Assembly: GCF_002382885.1 (NCBI RefSeq)
Contig: NZ_NWVL01000020.1
Location: forward strand, 47,345 to 111,344
Reading direction: 5' to 3'
Length of the DNA: 64,000 nt
Source of the DNA: Streptomyces sp. WZ.A104
GTDB lineage: Bacteria > Actinomycetota > Actinomycetes > Streptomycetales > Streptomycetaceae
Positions within the stretch are counted from its first letter, which is position 1; the number at the start of each line of letters is the position of its first letter. This document shows positions 10,371 through 18,046 of this stretch, in pieces. Made by a program: the position numbers and the translations under genes. The notes under the pieces were generated by a model. That model saw only the letters and a program-made list of their open reading frames with translations. It ran no database searches and had not been told where the DNA came from.

Positions 10371-11573
10371 CTACGCCGCCGCGAACGGTCCCCCCGGACC
10401 GAAGGCGAGTGCCCCGAAGCGCTCGCCCATGCGGCGGTGGGCGGCCGCGTCCGGGTGCAGCTGGTCGGGCAGCGGCAGGTCGGCGAAGTCAGCCTCGCCG
10501 TACAGCTCGCGGCCGTCGAGGTAGTACAGGTTCGGATCGTCCGCCGCCCGCTCCTCGACGATCCGGGCCAGCTCCGTGCGGATGACGTTCAGCGTCAGCT
10601 TGCCGAACGCCGCCTCCGCCGGGTCCCCCATGGCCTTGAACGCGACCTTCCCCTCGCTGAACTCCGGCGCGGCAGGCCCCGGGGTGTCCTCGTGGATGGG
10701 GCAGTACACCGGCGAGAGCACGAGTAGCGGCGCGGTCGGATGGCCTTCGCGGATCGTGTCCAGGAAACCGTGTACGGCGGGCCCGAAGACGCGCAGCCGC
10801 ATTCCGTCGAGGTTCACCAGATTGATTCCGACCTTGACGCTGACCAGGTCCGCCGGGGTGTCCCGCAGAGCGCGCGCGGTGAACGGGTCGAGCAGCGCGC
10901 TGCCGCCCAGGCCGACGTTGACCAGCTCCACACCTCCCGCGGCCGCCCCCAGGGCGGGCCAGGTCGTGGCGGAGCTCTCGGCGGCGGAACCGTGGCTGAT
11001 GGAGCTGCCGTGGTGCAGCCACACCCGCCGCCCGCCCGGTTCCACGGCGCTCACGGGGGCGTCGGTTCGCAGCCCGATCAGCTCGGTGGTCTCGGTGTAC
11101 GGCAGCCAGATCTCGACGGTCTTCTCACCCTCGGGCAGCCCGGCGAACCGCACCGCGCCGACCGGGCCGGGGATCGTCTCGCGGGACCCGTCGGACATGT
11201 CGACCATGACCACGTTGCCGCCGCCCGCCGTGGCCCGGCCGGCCGGCTCGCCGTCCACATACAGCTCGTACACCCCGTCCGGGCGGGGCGGAACACCCCG
11301 GTACCCCATCTTCGTACGGAGGACGTCCAGCTCGACGGCGGTGGCCCGGGTACGGAACACCACCCGCACACCGGAGGGCTGCGCCTCGGCCTGGGCCACT
11401 TGTCCGTCACCGCCGAACTGGGCGCGGGCACGGGCGGGCAGCCGGTGGGGGAGGAGGCCGCCGCGATCGGTGCGCTCCAGTTCGAGGGCGCCGCGCAGCA
11501 GGGCGTCGGTGAGCGGGGTGGAGATCCACTGGGTGGCGTCGGAGGCGGGAGCGGGGTCGTACGAGTCGTCCAT
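10371..11573 (-). CDS. SGNH/GDSL-type hydrolase with N-terminal beta domain
   Basis: 400 residues from MDDSYDPAP (AGGAG directly upstream). Residues 1-~170 look like a beta-sandwich domain; the rest is an SGNH esterase. HHGSSISHGSAA is block I with the nucleophile Ser (GSSIS replaces GDSL), GLGGSALLDP supplies the Gly of block II, KVGINLVN the block III Asn equivalent, and DQLHPDAAAH the catalytic Asp-x-x-His. This two-domain layout resembles SsfX3-type streptomycete esterases. No signal peptide is seen. The substrate is unknown, but esters of sugars or secondary metabolites are plausible. Confidence 0.85.
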   Translation of the reverse strand: MDDSYDPAPASDATQWISTPLTDALLRGALELERTDRGGLLPHRLPARARAQFGGDGQVAQAEAQPSGVRVVFRTRATAVELDVLRTKMGYRGVPPRPDGVYELYVDGEPAGRATAGGGNVVMVDMSDGSRETIPGPVGAVRFAGLPEGEKTVEIWLPYTETTELIGLRTDAPVSAVEPGGRRVWLHHGSSISHGSAAESSATTWPALGAAAGGVELVNVGLGGSALLDPFTARALRDTPADLVSVKVGINLVNLDGMRLRVFGPAVHGFLDTIREGHPTAPLLVLSPVYCPIHEDTPGPAAPEFSEGKVAFKAMGDPAEAAFGKLTLNVIRTELARIVEERAADDPNLYYLDGRELYGEADFADLPLPDQLHPDAAAHRRMGERFGALAFGPGGPFAAA

Positions 11574-11612
11574 GCTCCTACCTTGCCAACCGGATGCTTG
11601 GAGCGCACACAT

Positions 11613-11715
11613 ATTTCTGCCCGCACGCATTTCTGCCCGCACGGCCGAAAAGGAGCCGGACGAACAAGAAGCCGGACGAGATGAGAAAGAAGCCGGACGA
11701 AAGAGAACCGGACGA
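11613..11715. repeat. Short repeats upstream of the SGNH hydrolase
   Basis: ATTTCTGCCCGCACG occurs twice 16 bp apart (11613-11627, 11629-11643). It is followed by four copies of a GCCGGACGA-type 9-mer (11655, 11671, 11692, 11707) in purine-rich sequence. This lies between the hydrolase start and the end of ugd; nothing coding is seen. Confidence 0.75.
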
Positions 11716-11763
11716 AAGGGAAAAGGGAAGACGGGCTTCCCGACGGACCCAGGTCAGGGGGCC

Positions 11764-13107
11764 TCAGGCCTTGGGCCGCCCCATCGCCCGGTAGGTCCAC
11801 CCGGCCTCGCGCCAGACCGCGCTGTCCAGGGCGTTGCGCCCGTCCAGGATGATCCGGCGGGATACGGCCTCACCCAGCTGCGCCGGGTCCAGCTCGCGGA
11901 ACTCGCGCCACTCCGTCAGATGCAGCACCACGTCCGCACCGCGAACGGCCTCCAGCGCGGAGTCCGCGTAACCGAGGGTCGGGAAGAGCCGCCGGGCGTT
12001 GTCCATCCCCTTCGGGTCGAAGACGGTCACCTGACCGCCCTGGAGGTGGATCTGCCCGGCGACGTTGAGGGCGGGGGAGTCGCGTACGTCGTCGGAGTCG
12101 GGCTTGAACGCGGCGCCCAGCACCGCCACCCGCTTGCCGAGGAACGACTCGCCGCCCACGGCCTCCCGGGCCAGCTCGACCATGTGGCCGCGGCGGCGCA
12201 TGTTGATGGAGTCGACCTCGCGGAGGAAGGTCAGGGCCTGGTCGGCGCCCAGCTCACCGGCGCGTGCCATGAAGGCGCGGATGTCCTTGGGCAGACAGCC
12301 GCCGCCGAACCCGATCCCGGCCCGCAGGAACTTGCTCCCGATCCGCTCGTCGTGCCCGATGGCCTCCGCGAGCTTCACGACGTCCCCGTCGGCGGCCTCG
12401 CAGACCTCGGCCATGGCGTTGATGAAGGAGATCTTGGTGGCGAGGAAGGAGTTGGCGGAGGTCTTCACCAGCTCGGCGGTCGGGAAGTCGGTCACCACGA
12501 ACGGCGAGCCCTCCGCGACCGGCACGGCGTACACCTCGCGCAGCAGCTTCTCGGCCCCCTCGCTCTGCACGCCGACGACGACCCGGTCGGGGTGCAGGGT
12601 GTCCTTCACGGCGAAGCCCTCGCGCAGGAACTCCGGGTTCCAGGCCAGCTCGGCGCCCTCGCCCACCGGAGCCAGCTCGGCGAGGCGGGCCGCGAGGCGG
12701 GCGGCGGAGCCGACGGGGACGGTCGACTTGCCGACGACGAGGGCGGGCCGGGTGAGCCGCGGGGCGAGCGACTCGAAGGCGCTGTCCACGTAGCTCATGT
12801 CGCAGGCGTACTCGCCGTGCTTCTGCGGAGTGTTCACACAGACGAAGTGCACGTCCCCGAACTCCCCGACCTCCTCCCAGGAGGTGGTGAAGCGCAGCCG
12901 CCCGGTGGAGCCCTCGATGCCCACGACGTGCTTCTGGAGCAGCTCCTCCAACCCCGGCTCGTACATCGGCACGCGCCCGGTGGAGAGCAGCTCGATCTTC
13001 TCCGGTACGACGTCGAGCCCGAGGACCTCGAAGCCCAGCTCGGCCATGGCCGCGGCATGGGTGGCGCCGAGATAGCCGGTGCCGATCACAGTGATCCTGA
13101 GGGCCAT
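11764..13107 (-). CDS. ugd: UDP-glucose 6-dehydrogenase
   Basis: 447 residues from MALRITVIGTGYLG with AGGAG upstream. It oxidises UDP-glucose to UDP-glucuronate with two NAD, feeding acidic envelope polysaccharide or glycosylated metabolites. The N-terminal Rossmann domain has GTGYLGATHAAAMAELG; the catalytic loop GIGFGGGCLPKDIRAF contains the essential Cys; the C-terminal UDP-binding domain has AVLGAAFKPDSDDVRDSPA. It is monocistronic and divergent from the acyl-CoA dehydrogenase. Other nucleotide-sugar dehydrogenases share these motifs, but UDP-glucose is the most likely substrate. Confidence 0.92.
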   Translation of the reverse strand: MALRITVIGTGYLGATHAAAMAELGFEVLGLDVVPEKIELLSTGRVPMYEPGLEELLQKHVVGIEGSTGRLRFTTSWEEVGEFGDVHFVCVNTPQKHGEYACDMSYVDSAFESLAPRLTRPALVVGKSTVPVGSAARLAARLAELAPVGEGAELAWNPEFLREGFAVKDTLHPDRVVVGVQSEGAEKLLREVYAVPVAEGSPFVVTDFPTAELVKTSANSFLATKISFINAMAEVCEAADGDVVKLAEAIGHDERIGSKFLRAGIGFGGGCLPKDIRAFMARAGELGADQALTFLREVDSINMRRRGHMVELAREAVGGESFLGKRVAVLGAAFKPDSDDVRDSPALNVAGQIHLQGGQVTVFDPKGMDNARRLFPTLGYADSALEAVRGADVVLHLTEWREFRELDPAQLGEAVSRRIILDGRNALDSAVWREAGWTYRAMGRPKA

Positions 13108-13313
13108 GGAGTGCTCCTGGGGGTACGGACGAGGGTGCGGACCGAGCATAGTCGGGGCGGGGGAGGCCGGAATCCGTAGCTCCATCCGCCCGATAGGTCC
13201 CCTATGCCCCACCCCTGTCGGCAAGCTCACGTGCTGGTCGCGTATGCCGTCGGGCGGTCGGCACACTAAAATTGAGTTACTTAACGGTAGTTAGCATTTG
13301 GGGAGTGAGCGTC
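13108..13313. promoter_or_regulatory. Promoter region of acyl-CoA dehydrogenase with AT-rich operator-like site
   Basis: Between divergent ugd and the dehydrogenase, the stretch around 13267-13300 is strikingly AT-rich and contains TTACTTAACGGTAGTTA, an imperfect inverted repeat of the kind bound by TetR-type lipid regulators (inference). The GGGGAG at 13300-13305 sits 8 nt before a TTG, which decides the start of the dehydrogenase. Confidence 0.45.
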
Positions 13314-14471
13314 TTGGCGGGTTCGACCGATTTCGACCTGTACCGTCCGGCCGAGGAGCACGACATGCTCCGCGAGACCATCCGTGCGCTCGCCGAGACG
13401 AAGATCGCCCCCTTCGCCGCCGCGGTCGACGAGGAGAGCCGCTTCCCGCAGGAGGCGCTGGACGCCCTGGTCGCCTCGGACCTGCACGCCGTCCACGTAC
13501 CCGAGGAGTACGGCGGCGCCGGTGCCGACGCGCTCGCCACGGTCATCGTGATCGAGGAAGTGGCCCGCGCCTGTGCCTCCTCCTCCCTGATCCCGGCCGT
13601 CAACAAGCTCGGCTCGCTCCCGGTGATCCTCTCCGGCTCCGAGGAGCTGAAGCGGAAGTACCTGGGCCCGCTCGCCAAGGGCGACGCGATGTTCTCGTAC
13701 GCCCTCTCCGAGCCGGACGCCGGATCGGACGCGGCGGGCATGAAGACGAAGGCCGTGCGCGACGGCGACTTCTGGGTCCTCAACGGTGTGAAGCGCTGGA
13801 TCACCAACGCGGGCGTCTCCGAGTACTACACGGTCATGGCGGTCACCGACCCGACCAAGCGCTCCAAGGGCATCTCCGCGTTCGTCGTCGAGAAGTCCGA
13901 CGAGGGCGTGTCCTTCGGCGCCCCCGAGAGGAAGCTCGGCATCAAGGGCTCCCCGACCCGCGAGGTCTACCTCGACAACGTCCGCATCCCCGCCGACCGC
14001 ATGATCGGCGAGGAGGGCACCGGCTTCGCCACCGCGATGAAGACCCTGGACCACACCCGCATCACCATCGCGGCCCAGGCCCTCGGCATCGCCCAGGGCG
14101 CGCTGGACTACGCCAAGGGGTACGTCCAGGAGCGCAAGCAGTTCGGGAAGCCGATCGCGGACTTCCAGGGCATCCAGTTCATGCTCGCCGACATGGCCAT
14201 GAAGATCGAGGCCGCCCGCCAGCTCACCTACGCGGCCGCCGCCAAGTCCGAGCGCGGAGACGCGGACCTCACCTTCCAGGGCGCCGCCGCCAAGTGCTTC
14301 GCCTCCGACGTCGCCATGGAGGTCACCACGGACGCCGTCCAGCTCCTCGGCGGCTACGGCTACACGCGGGACTACCCCGTCGAGCGCATGATGCGCGACG
14401 CCAAGATCACCCAGATCTACGAGGGCACGAACCAGGTCCAGCGCATCGTCATGGCGAGGAACCTGCCGTAG
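13314..14471 (+). CDS. Acyl-CoA dehydrogenase
   Basis: 385 residues from a TTG start, chosen because GGGGAG lies 8 nt upstream and the product matches family length; a GTG nine bases earlier would sit directly on the ribosome site. This FAD enzyme makes the trans-2-enoyl-CoA in fatty-acid or branched-chain degradation. Signatures: YALSEPDAGSDAAGMKT (FAD/acyl binding), WITNAG, RKQFGKPIADFQ, and the C-terminal signature QLLGGYGYTRDYPVERMMRD followed by IYEGTNQVQR; the catalytic-base Glu is in the YEGTN stretch. The last codons are duplicated 2.7 kb downstream. Confidence 0.95.
   Translation: MAGSTDFDLYRPAEEHDMLRETIRALAETKIAPFAAAVDEESRFPQEALDALVASDLHAVHVPEEYGGAGADALATVIVIEEVARACASSSLIPAVNKLGSLPVILSGSEELKRKYLGPLAKGDAMFSYALSEPDAGSDAAGMKTKAVRDGDFWVLNGVKRWITNAGVSEYYTVMAVTDPTKRSKGISAFVVEKSDEGVSFGAPERKLGIKGSPTREVYLDNVRIPADRMIGEEGTGFATAMKTLDHTRITIAAQALGIAQGALDYAKGYVQERKQFGKPIADFQGIQFMLADMAMKIEAARQLTYAAAAKSERGDADLTFQGAAAKCFASDVAMEVTTDAVQLLGGYGYTRDYPVERMMRDAKITQIYEGTNQVQRIVMARNLP
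14408..14444 (+). repeat. 37-bp direct repeat, left copy (acyl-CoA dehydrogenase 3' end)
   Basis: These 37 bp encode the TQIYEGTNQVQR part of the dehydrogenase and are identical to 17111-17147. Identity stops abruptly on both sides. It could be the left attachment or recombination end of the cassette that follows. Confidence 0.9.
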
Positions 14472-14569
14472 CAGGGTTTTCGCAGGTCAACCGCCTTTCC
14501 GGTGATCCCGGAGCGGTGATCGGTTTCCGGCCCGTTCGGGTCCGTTCCGTGCCTCTCCTGGGCGTCATG

Positions 14570-14588
14570 CTGGGGGAATCCTGGGCGG
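14570..14588 (+). repeat. 19-bp inner direct repeat, left copy
   Basis: CTGGGGGAATCCTGGGCGG, identical to 17040-17058. It lies between the dehydrogenase stop and the hairpin at 14622. Confidence 0.9.
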
Positions 14589-14621
14589 ACACTGGCCCCG
14601 GAACGGGTGCTGACCTGCATA

Positions 14622-14662
14622 ATCGGGTAGGAGGGCCGGGGCGCCCGGCCCTCCTACCCGAT
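14622..14662. terminator. Perfect 19-bp stem hairpin between convergent genes
   Basis: Arms 14622-14640 and 14644-14662 are fully complementary around a GCG loop. It sits between the dehydrogenase and the convergent methyltransferase and would act as a bidirectional terminator. Confidence 0.82.
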
Positions 14663-14687
14663 GGCCAGTGGCCGCCGTCGTGCGCGG

Positions 14688-15317
14688 TCAGCGTGCCAGC
14701 GCGCGTACGAGCATCGTGCCCACGGTCCTGCCCTGCGGCGGATCGATCAGTGATGCTGACACTGCCGCGAATCCGTGGCTTGTGAGTAGGTGTTCCCATG
14801 CGTCGAGGCTGTGGTTGTGACGCAACCCCGCCCCGCCTGGTTTCACGTCTTGACTTCCGGCGGGGAGGTGGGAGAACGCGAGAGTGCCACCCGAAGCCAT
14901 ACGGGATCGAATCAGCGGTAGCAGGGTGTGCGGCTCGACGAACCACACGGCACCAAAGATGGAGAGCACGACGTCGAAGGTCTCGTCCGTCTCGCTCAGG
15001 AAGGCCGTTGCCTCTGCCGTGCGGAACTGAATACCTGTCAGACCGGCCCAGCGTTCCTTTGCGACCGGTTCGCGGGCAGGTGCAATGTCCACTCCCAGAC
15101 CCGTCGCACCGAGCGTGACCAGGTGTGCCAGGTTGCTCCCGCTGCCTGAGCCGAGTTCCAGCACCCGACGTCCGGCGACGGGGCCTAGAACGCCCTCGTT
15201 CGGCCCGTGATCGGCGTACTGAGTCCAGTTCAGCCACGTCGTCTCGCCCGTGGCGTTCACTGCCCTGCGCGGCTTGCTTCCGACCGCGTATTCGTCCCAG
15301 GACTCAGCCAATGACAT
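14688..15317 (-). CDS. Class I SAM-dependent methyltransferase
   Basis: 209 residues. Motif I VLELGSGSGSNLAHL binds SAM; the motif II region is VLGVDIAP-like (GLGVDIAPARE), then TFDVVLSIFGAVWFVEP and the post-I/III features of a Rossmann methyltransferase. GGAAAGGATC precedes the ATG at a good distance. It is the last gene of a three-gene minus-strand operon, 74 nt after the Cys-tailed protein. The substrate is not identifiable; candidates are the neighbour's product or a small molecule. It is convergent with the acyl-CoA dehydrogenase. Confidence 0.85.
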   Translation of the reverse strand: MSLAESWDEYAVGSKPRRAVNATGETTWLNWTQYADHGPNEGVLGPVAGRRVLELGSGSGSNLAHLVTLGATGLGVDIAPAREPVAKERWAGLTGIQFRTAEATAFLSETDETFDVVLSIFGAVWFVEPHTLLPLIRSRMASGGTLAFSHLPAGSQDVKPGGAGLRHNHSLDAWEHLLTSHGFAAVSASLIDPPQGRTVGTMLVRALAR

Positions 15318-15391
15318 GCGGTGATCCTTTCCAGCAGAAGGGGCCTACTCCCAACGTACGGGGCAGGCCCCAACTCAACGTCTATGCGGCT

Positions 15392-15892
15392 CTACTTGGG
15401 TGAGTCGTGGCACCCGGCGTGGCACTGGTTGCAGTTGGCTGCACTCTCCATGCCCCACAGGTCGGGGTCGATCTCGAACCCGACCGCCTTGATGGCCTTG
15501 ACCGTCTGCTCCAGGACCAGCGGGCCACCGGTCCTGGAGCCGTGCCCGTCCCGCGTCGCCTCGTCGTCGCTGAGGCATTGGACCCCGGCAGCCGTTCCCG
15601 GAAGCTCGGGGACGTGGTGGATGTACCGGCCGAAGTGCCGGTTGGTGAAGTGGTGGTACGGGATCGAGTCGAGCATGAACGAGTGCCATGCCTCGTCCAC
15701 CTGCTCGGACGGGCCCATGAGAAGGTCCGGGTTCTCGCCGCACGTGACCAGGTAGGCGATGGCCTGCCCGAACTTGGCTTCCGCCAGTTCGCGTGTGTTC
15801 TCCGGGTTCCGGAGGAGAAGGGCTACCTCCCGCTGCCACACGTCCGGCGTGACGTACGTCTTCGGGTCGCGGATCACTACTGCCGTATTCAT
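15392..15892 (-). CDS. Uncharacterised protein with Cys/His-rich C-terminal tail
   Basis: 166 residues, not firmly recognised. The central segment QVDEAWHSFMLDSIPYHHF followed by RYIHHVPE resembles the VDExWHxH / IHHxP pattern of glycine-rich-domain (DUF1399-like) proteins (weak). The protein ends with CNQCHAGCHDSPK, a dense C-x-x-C-H-x-x-C-H cluster after a short linker. CNQCH formally matches a haem-attachment motif, but there is no export signal, so metal binding or a modified-peptide tail is more likely. Its ATG overlaps the stop of the upstream small gene (ATGA), and a methyltransferase follows, implying a common pathway. Confidence 0.7.
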   Translation of the reverse strand: MNTAVVIRDPKTYVTPDVWQREVALLLRNPENTRELAEAKFGQAIAYLVTCGENPDLLMGPSEQVDEAWHSFMLDSIPYHHFTNRHFGRYIHHVPELPGTAAGVQCLSDDEATRDGHGSRTGGPLVLEQTVKAIKAVGFEIDPDLWGMESAANCNQCHAGCHDSPK

Positions 15893-16113
15893 GCTGGTTT
15901 GCCTCCACGTAGTTGGATGTCCGACGTGCTCCGTTCATGCCGTCCGCCTCTGCACCTGGGACACAGGCACGGGGGCATCACGCCAGTCGCGAGGGGCTCC
16001 CCGCCCTCACCCTCGTACAGGGTTCGCGGCTCGGTCTGCGTACCGTCGGCTGTCACCTTGTGGCGCTGATACGGATGGACATGTCGACCATGCTCCGGAT
16101 TAACCTCGACCAT
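15889..16113 (-). CDS. Small Cys-containing protein coupled to the next gene
   Basis: 74 residues. Its stop overlaps the start of the downstream gene as ATGA, the strongest argument that it is real. It is hydrophilic with PPCLCPRCRGGRHE near the C-terminus (C-x-C-x-x-C), a possible metal or modification site. There is no signal peptide. No clear ribosome site precedes the ATG, so it may be leaderless or start elsewhere. It is divergent from the XRE regulator, which probably controlled it. Function is unknown. Confidence 0.55.
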   Translation of the reverse strand: MVEVNPEHGRHVHPYQRHKVTADGTQTEPRTLYEGEGGEPLATGVMPPCLCPRCRGGRHERSTSDIQLRGGKPA

Positions 16114-16212
16114 CGCGGCGACGTTCGAGGCGACCCTCGGGCGTCATGGCGGTGTCACTCAGAGGGCGTCAAACCGGTGTCATCCGAGGTGCTGCGTGGC
16201 TAGCCTCGGACC

Positions 16213-16986
16213 ATGACGACTACGCCCGAGCGTGACCGAGTTCCCAACGACGTACTCACCTCCGTACGCAAGTCGATGAACCTGAGCCAAGACGAGTTCG
16301 CCCAGGGATTACGTGGCGCGGGGCAAGAACTGGGCGAACCGAACGACGCTTCCAAGCGACTCGTGCAACGCTGGGAGTCCGGGAAGACCAGGACGTGCCG
16401 CCCCCTGTAGGCGCGAGCGTTGAAACAGTTCACTGGCCGCGCCCCCGAGTCGCTGGGGTTTGCGATCCCTATGACACGCGTCCACTCAGACGGCGCAGGA
16501 GGCCACGACATGGAAGCTGGAGAAGTCGGCACGACCAGTGCCGTCACAAGCCCGGAGCCGGAGACGCAAGGCGAGTACGCGGGGATCTGGCTGTCTCGGT
16601 ACGAGTTCTACTCGTCCAGCCGTGGCGAGACTTTCGACTGCAAGCACCATGTCGTAATCGTCCAGCACGGCAACAGGCTGACAGCCCAGAGCTTGCCTGG
16701 AGCGTCGACCAACCCGGACAGTCCTCTGTCTCTGGACCTGTCCGTGGACCGGAACATCATCACAGGCACGTGGACGGAACAGACAGCGGTGGACGGCTAC
16801 TACCACGGCGCCCGTTACCACGGTGCCGTCCAGCTACTGATCGAGCCGACAGGCCGCCGCATGGCAGGCAAGTGGGTCGGCTTCGGGAAGGACTTCGACG
16901 TGAACAGCGGACCCTGGGAGCTCCGCCTACTCGACCGCTCCACGGGACGGGCCAGCGTCGAAAGGTACTCGTCTTCCCCAGAGTGA
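16213..16986 (+). pseudogene. XRE-type regulator interrupted by an in-frame TAG
   Basis: One frame runs from the ATG at 16213 to 16986, broken only by TAG at 16408-16410. Upstream of it is an HTH domain (VRKSMNLSQDEFAQGLRGAG, then KRLVQRWESGKTRTCRPL). Downstream the frame continues ARALKQFTGRAPESLGF and then a ~120-residue effector-like domain (GIWLSRYEFYSSSRG, TGTWTEQTAVDGYYHGARYHG, GKWVGFGKDFDVNSGPWEL) found in streptomycete XRE regulators. In such proteins the interrupted codon is normally a sense codon, probably Tyr (CRPxYARALE-type), so this looks like a single-base nonsense change. A C-terminal fragment could still be made from ATG 16471 or 16510. Divergent from the operon it presumably regulated. 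Confidence 0.75.
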
Positions 16987-17039
16987 GTGGCAGGCTGGTC
17001 ACGTAACCAACCCGTGAGAGCACCGCTTCTGGACCGATC

Positions 17040-17058
17040 CTGGGGGAATCCTGGGCGG
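17040..17058 (+). repeat. 19-bp inner direct repeat, right copy
   Basis: Identical to 14570-14588; it lies between the broken regulator and the right-hand 37-bp repeat. Confidence 0.9.
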
Positions 17059-17110
17059 CTCCCTCACTTGTGGGGTGGTTTGGCAGGTCAGGCGAATGTA
17101 TGCCGTAGAG

Positions 17111-17147
17111 CACCCAGATCTACGAGGGCACGAACCAGGTCCAGCGC
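17111..17147 (+). repeat. 37-bp direct repeat, right copy of the dehydrogenase 3' end
   Basis: A perfect copy of 14408-14444, isolated from any dehydrogenase gene; the bases after it (TTCATCCGG) differ from the genuine gene end (ATCGTCATGG). It lies 25 bp from the end of the MepB-like gene. Confidence 0.9.
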
Positions 17148-17172
17148 TTCATCCGGCCGGGCCGGCGCCACC

Positions 17173-17742
17173 TCATGGGCGGTAGAGCTCCTGGGCACGG
17201 GCGGAGTCTGCGGACCCGTCCTGGGGCAGGTGCAGGAAGTAGTCCAGCTGCCACGCCTGCGCCCTGTCGGCTTGGCGGTTGGTGGTGGTCACCCAGGGCG
17301 GATAGACGCGGAAGGCCCGCTTCCCCCCGGCACCGTTCACCGACACGACACCGTGTCGGCAAAGCACGTCCTTGGGAATGACGAACTGGCCGAGGTGGTG
17401 CTGGTCGCGGGTGCTGATGACGAACAGATCGACGGAGTCCGACGCGTCGAAGGGCTGGATGGGCCCGCCCGGGGACCTCTTCCACACGGTGACGAACTGG
17501 CCGACCTTGGTGGGGGTCGTCTTGGCTGAGCGGAACCGGATGGCGAGTCCGTCAAGCGTGAACGTGTGGGCGGCGTACTCGGCACTCTCGGCTTCGGGGA
17601 CCGGCTGCGAGCAGGCGAACCCGCAAGGGTCGTAGACGAGGGCCTTCGCCGCGAGGAGATCACCGTGGACCGGGGCGGTGTCCGGCCACGGCGTGAGGCC
17701 GGTCGGTTGGGGATCGGGTGAGTACTCGCGGTTCGTCGCCAT
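17173..17742 (-). CDS. MepB-family protein
   Basis: 189 residues from MATNREYSPD. The core matches the MepB family, named from the staphylococcal mepRAB locus: IRFRSAKTTPTKVGQFVTVW, then GPIQPFDASDSVDLFVIS, GQFVIPKDVL and GKRAFRVYPPW. The biochemical role of the family is unknown; the fold may bind a ligand or nucleic acid. It appears monocistronic, just outside the right repeat of the 2.7-kb cassette, consistent with accessory DNA. Confidence 0.82.
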   Translation of the reverse strand: MATNREYSPDPQPTGLTPWPDTAPVHGDLLAAKALVYDPCGFACSQPVPEAESAEYAAHTFTLDGLAIRFRSAKTTPTKVGQFVTVWKRSPGGPIQPFDASDSVDLFVISTRDQHHLGQFVIPKDVLCRHGVVSVNGAGGKRAFRVYPPWVTTTNRQADRAQAWQLDYFLHLPQDGSADSARAQELYRP

Positions 17743-18046
17743 TCGTTCACCCTGTCACGAATGGTTGGACGGTCGCCGTCTCGACTGAGGGGGCGTATCT
17801 CTCGTCTGGTCATTCCGGATGTGCCCAGGCCGGAGGGCTCACTCGCGCGCCCAGCCAGTCCGTCGGGCGGTGGGAGCACGGGACGAAGGGCATGCAGGCC
17901 GCACAGGTCCGCCCCGAGTAGTCGTCCCAGGCCGCCCGGATGGCACCTGCGGGACGGAAGTCGTGTGCGGTTCCCGGCCCCGCAGGCCCGAGAACCGCAG
18001 GCCCGAGAGTCACGATCCCGAAACCGCAGCCCCGAGAACCGCGGTG
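17743..18046. other. Non-coding spacer with repeats and a doubtful 67-codon frame
   Basis: This stretch separates the MepB-like and reductase-like genes. A minus-strand frame at 17810-18013 contains RTCAACMPFVPC, which could be a Cys-rich remnant, but it lacks a convincing ribosome site and overlaps the repeat array at its upstream end. I do not call it a gene. Confidence 0.4.
17980..18038. repeat. 15-bp tandem repeats after the reductase-like gene
   Basis: Units of the type CCGCAGGCCCGAGAA at 17980-17994, 17995-18009 and 18024-18038, with a degenerate unit between. They begin 8 nt beyond the stop of the minus-strand reductase-like gene at 18047. Confidence 0.8.

Larger units (their letters stand above)
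14408..17147. mobile_element. Integrase-less cassette bounded by duplicated acyl-CoA dehydrogenase 3' end
   Basis: Outer 37-bp repeats (14408-14444, 17111-17147) and inner 19-bp repeats (14570-14588, 17040-17058), all in direct orientation, bracket three minus-strand genes (small Cys protein, Cys-tailed protein, methyltransferase) and a divergent broken XRE regulator. The dehydrogenase remains intact at the left end, as when elements integrate into gene 3' ends and restore them. No integrase, transposase or terminal inverted repeat is visible, and the sequence right of the second 37-mer does not continue the gene. It may be an element remnant or a cassette mobilised in trans. Confidence 0.5.

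Noticed and set aside
13305..13307. GTG as the start of acyl-CoA dehydrogenase
   Set aside because: It directly abuts the GGGGAG ribosome site, leaving no spacing, while the TTG at 13314 has an 8-nt spacing and gives the usual N-terminus.
15392..15430. c-type cytochrome assignment from CNQCH
   Set aside because: The protein has no signal peptide or membrane anchor and no haem-protein fold; the motif lies in a terminal Cys/His tail, better explained by metal binding or modification.
17810..18013. A 67-codon minus-strand frame with RTCAACMPFVPC
   Set aside because: Cys spacing is suggestive, but there is no ribosome site, the frame begins within the 15-bp repeat array, and no coupling to a neighbour exists. 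Kept only as a possible remnant.
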